64,000 nt of DNA from Solirubrobacter taibaiensis (GTDB lineage: Bacteria; Actinomycetota; Thermoleophilia; Solirubrobacterales; Solirubrobacteraceae). The DNA lies in contig JAPDDQ010000040.1 of NCBI GenBank assembly GCA_027587225.1, positions 1-64,000 on the forward strand. The letters run 5' to 3'. Positions 62,185 to 64,000 of the stretch are shown piece after piece (within the stretch, counting starts at the first letter, position 1; the number at the start of each line of letters is the position of its first letter). The notes beneath the pieces are model-generated. The model saw only the letters and a list, made by a program, of their open reading frames with translations, was not told the DNA's origin and ran no database searches. A program made the translations under genes and the position numbers.

Positions 62185-62718
62185 GTGCTGACCGCCAAAG
62201 GAGCCGCCACCCGCGCCCGCATCGTTGAAGGCGCGGCCGATCTCGTGCTCGCGCGCGGCGTCGGCGGCACCTCGCTGGACGACATCCGCGCCGGCACCGG
62301 GACGAGCAAGAGCCAGCTCTTCCACTACTTCCCGGACGGCAAAGCCGAGCTGGTGGAGGCGATCGCCGACTTCCAGTTCGAACGTGTGCTCGACGCGCAG
62401 CGCCCGCACATCGACGAACTCGACAGCGTGGAGTCCTGGGAGCGCTGGCGCGATGCGGTGGTGCGGCACTACCGCGACCACCTCGCCTGCCCGATCAGCG
62501 CCATGAGTGCCGAGGCCGGCGTCGACGTGCGGCCGCACATGGACCGCTGGTTCGCCTACCTGCGGGCCGGCGTCGACGACGAGCGCACCGCGCTGGCGGT
62601 CTTCGCCGCCCTGCAGGGTGGGCTGGCGCTGATGAAGGCCGCGCACTCGATCGAGCCGCTCGAGGCCGCCCTCGACGGCGCGCTGATCATCCTGCGAGCA
62701 GGACCACTTTCCCGTTGA
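62185..62718 (+). CDS. TetR family transcriptional regulator
   Basis: A 177-residue repressor. HTH: ARIVEGAADLVLARGVGGTSLDDIRAGTGTSKSQLFHYFPDGKAELVEA. The C-terminal half is a ligand-binding helix bundle resembling the LmrA/YxaF group. GTG 62185 follows TATCAT by exactly seven bases; GTG 62179 is an in-frame alternative. Two near-identical operators stand between it and the SDR gene. The end overlaps the quinone reductase gene by 32 bases. Confidence 0.9.
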   Translation: MLTAKGAATRARIVEGAADLVLARGVGGTSLDDIRAGTGTSKSQLFHYFPDGKAELVEAIADFQFERVLDAQRPHIDELDSVESWERWRDAVVRHYRDHLACPISAMSAEAGVDVRPHMDRWFAYLRAGVDDERTALAVFAALQGGLALMKAAHSIEPLEAALDGALIILRAGPLSR

Positions 62719-63670
62719 AGCCACCCGCTTCGGCGAAGCGCAGCGCGTCCGCCGCCTGATCGAGCGGGAAGCGCGCGGCGATCTGCGGCTGAATCACGCC
62801 GTCGCGCACCAGCTCGAACACCTGGGTGAGATCCGCGCGCAGCTGAGCGCGGAACTTGGCCTTCCGGCGATGGCCCGCCCAGAGGTTGAAGAAGGTCGCG
62901 CTGCGCCCGTTTGGCAGCAGGTTCCAAACCTGCAGCTTGGCGATCAGCTTGAGCACCGGCAGCGCCGGGTTGCCGGGCACGTCCCGGGTCGAGGCGGAGC
63001 CGTAGGACACGAGCGTCCCGCCCTTCGCGAGCAGGCTCCACGAGGCGTTGATGCCGGGTCCGCCGACGTGGTCGAAGACGGCCGCGACGCCATCCGGCGC
63101 GAGTTCCCGCACGCGAGCGTGCACGTCTTCGTTGCGGTGGTCGATCACGGTTGCGCCCATCGCCCGCACCTGCTCGAGCTGCTTCGGGCCGGAGGTGCCG
63201 ATCACCCCGATGCCGGCGTGGCGGGCCAATTGCACCAGCACGGAACCGACGCCGCCGGACGCGCCCAGGACGACGATCGTCTGCCCACGCCGGACCTTCG
63301 CCGCGCGGTGCAGCATCCGCCACGCCGTGAGCCCGTTGACCACGACCGTCTCGGCGGCCTCGGCGCTCACGCCCTCCGGCACGGGGACGAGGTCCGCGCG
63401 ATCGAGGATCACCTGCTCGGCCCAGCCGCCGACCTTGGTCAGCGCGGCCACCCGCTGTCCGTCCGCCAGGCCGACCAGGTCGTACCCCGGCACGAACGGG
63501 AACTTCGGCTGGTCGTAGTACTTGCCGCGCCGCATCTGCTGCTCGGCGAACGAGACGCCCGTCGCCTCCACGCGCACGAGCACCTGCCCCGGGCCGGGCG
63601 CCGGCACCTCACGCGTCCGCACCGTGGGGAACTCGCCCTTCGCCGCCATCTCGAGTTGGATCGCCTGCAT
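62687..63670 (-). CDS. MDR family NADPH:quinone oxidoreductase-like protein
   Basis: A 327-residue zinc-free medium-chain reductase: GQVLVRVEATGVSFAEQQMRRGKYYDQP, VPGYDLVGLADGQRVAALT, then Rossmann VVLGASGGVGSVLVQLARHAG and FDHVGGPGINASWSLL. It reduces quinones or enones with NADPH. The ATG has a GGAG ribosome site nine bases upstream. Divergent from the TetR gene at 63702, whose operator lies over this promoter. Confidence 0.9.
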   Translation of the reverse strand: MQAIQLEMAAKGEFPTVRTREVPAPGPGQVLVRVEATGVSFAEQQMRRGKYYDQPKFPFVPGYDLVGLADGQRVAALTKVGGWAEQVILDRADLVPVPEGVSAEAAETVVVNGLTAWRMLHRAAKVRRGQTIVVLGASGGVGSVLVQLARHAGIGVIGTSGPKQLEQVRAMGATVIDHRNEDVHARVRELAPDGVAAVFDHVGGPGINASWSLLAKGGTLVSYGSASTRDVPGNPALPVLKLIAKLQVWNLLPNGRSATFFNLWAGHRRKAKFRAQLRADLTQVFELVRDGVIQPQIAARFPLDQAADALRFAEAGGFNGKVVLLAG

Positions 63671-63693
63671 GTCGTCATCTCCGCGTGATAGCT

Positions 63694-63718
63694 TCTAACT
63701 GATGTTAGAGACTCTAAC
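63694..63718. promoter_or_regulatory. TetR operator with three half-sites
   Basis: Two overlapping perfect palindromes: TCTAAC-TGAT-GTTAGA (63694-63709) and GTTAGAG-A-CTCTAAC (63704-63718). The central half-site is shared. They cover the -10 TAGCTT edge and the ATG of the TetR gene. Confidence 0.7.
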
Positions 63719-64000
63719 CACCGAACGCGGGGATCAGGTACGGGCAGCCGTAAAGCGCGTTGCGCTGGCGCAGCTGGAGTCGGGCGGGCCCGCGGCCGTC
63801 GCGCTCAACGCGATCGCCCGCGAGCTGGGCGTGAGCGGCCCCGCGCTCTACCGCTACTTCAAGAACCGGGACGCGCTGCTCACCGCCCTCGTGTTCGACG
63901 CCTACGAGGACCTGGCCGCGGCGCTGGAGCCCTCGACCGACTTGGAGTCCTTCGCGCGTGCATATAGGGAATGGGCGCTCGCCCAGCCCCACCGCTACCG
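63702..64000 (+). CDS. TetR family regulator, cut by window edge
   Basis: The first 99 residues of a TetR protein: AVKRVALAQLESGGPAAVALNAIARELGVSGPALYRYFKNRDALLTAL is the HTH, followed by ARAYREWALAQPHRYR, which begins the TetR_C_33 (WHG-type) ligand domain. TAGCTT lies exactly seven bases before the ATG. It probably represses the divergent quinone reductase gene and itself. The 3' end lies beyond the window. Confidence 0.88.
   Translation, partial: MLETLTTERGDQVRAAVKRVALAQLESGGPAAVALNAIARELGVSGPALYRYFKNRDALLTALVFDAYEDLAAALEPSTDLESFARAYREWALAQPHRY

Overview
The window is GC-rich and gene-dense, with GTG and TTG starts, no gene-free stretch over 300 bases, and no recognisable insertion sequence, prophage or CRISPR array. 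The gene content suggests an actinobacterium of the Solirubrobacterales/Thermoleophilia type. The support for this is inference: secreted proteins with thrombospondin type 3 calcium repeats and a basic C-terminal domain, System I (Ccm) cytochrome c maturation, a LuxR-type large ATPase, and small basic or zinc-ribbon proteins I associate with that group. No 16S rRNA is present to confirm it.

Layout. 1-3.7 kb: a nitronate monooxygenase cut by the window edge, a 49-residue protein, a MarR regulator divergent from a DHA2 efflux pump with its operator in between, and a PfkB sugar kinase. 3.8-7.8 kb: a glycine-rich secreted protein, a DUF1707 protein and a beta-propeller-like secreted protein. 7.8-17.3 kb: a RecQ helicase with a phosphoribosyltransferase-like tail, an acyltransferase, a lipoprotein, a LuxR ATPase, a nucleobase permease and a GH13 alpha-glucosidase. 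17.3-20.8 kb: a drug-type ABC exporter divergent from a histidine kinase/response regulator pair. 20.8-27.2 kb: MFS and EamA transporters, LysR and Lrp regulators, an LLM oxidoreductase and a fatty-acid desaturase. 27.2-31.4 kb: a tyrosine/homogentisate operon (hppD, a minimal serpin, hmgA, an iron-ADH/maleylacetate reductase-like gene). 31.4-41.6 kb: secG and two ccm blocks (ccmE-ccmF-ccmI-like, and ccmG-ccmH-ccdA), with RDD proteins, a thiamine-binding protein, RsgA and tRNA-Gly(CCC) between them. 41.6-52 kb: a copper-type secreted protein in an operon with argS, an RTX protein with rlmH, an M48 protease, a metallophosphoesterase-lipoprotein-Ser/Thr kinase cluster, and tgt. 52-64 kb: a DUF11 surface protein, a MetE-like methyltransferase, a MarR, the glycolytic operon gap-pgk-tpiA-gpmI, and two TetR-controlled oxidoreductases, the last TetR cut by the window edge.

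Two rules of genome organisation stand out. First, many start codons (ATG, GTG or TTG) lie 6-8, most often exactly 7, bases after a TANNNT -10-like hexamer and have no Shine-Dalgarno sequence. That is the signature of leaderless mRNAs, and I used it to choose several starts. Second, almost every convergent gene pair overlaps at its 3' ends, and six pairs interlock their stop codons in a four-base YTAR motif. Operon-internal genes are usually coupled by ATGA, GTGA or TGATG overlaps.

The most unusual biology is a roughly 287-residue cytoplasmic serpin translationally coupled between hppD and hmgA. Also notable are a CcmE with a CPSKF motif instead of His or CxxxY, an ArgRS whose HIGH signature has degenerated, the RecQ-PRTase fusion, and a tRNA-Gly gene whose 3' end is antisense to the last codons of rsgA.
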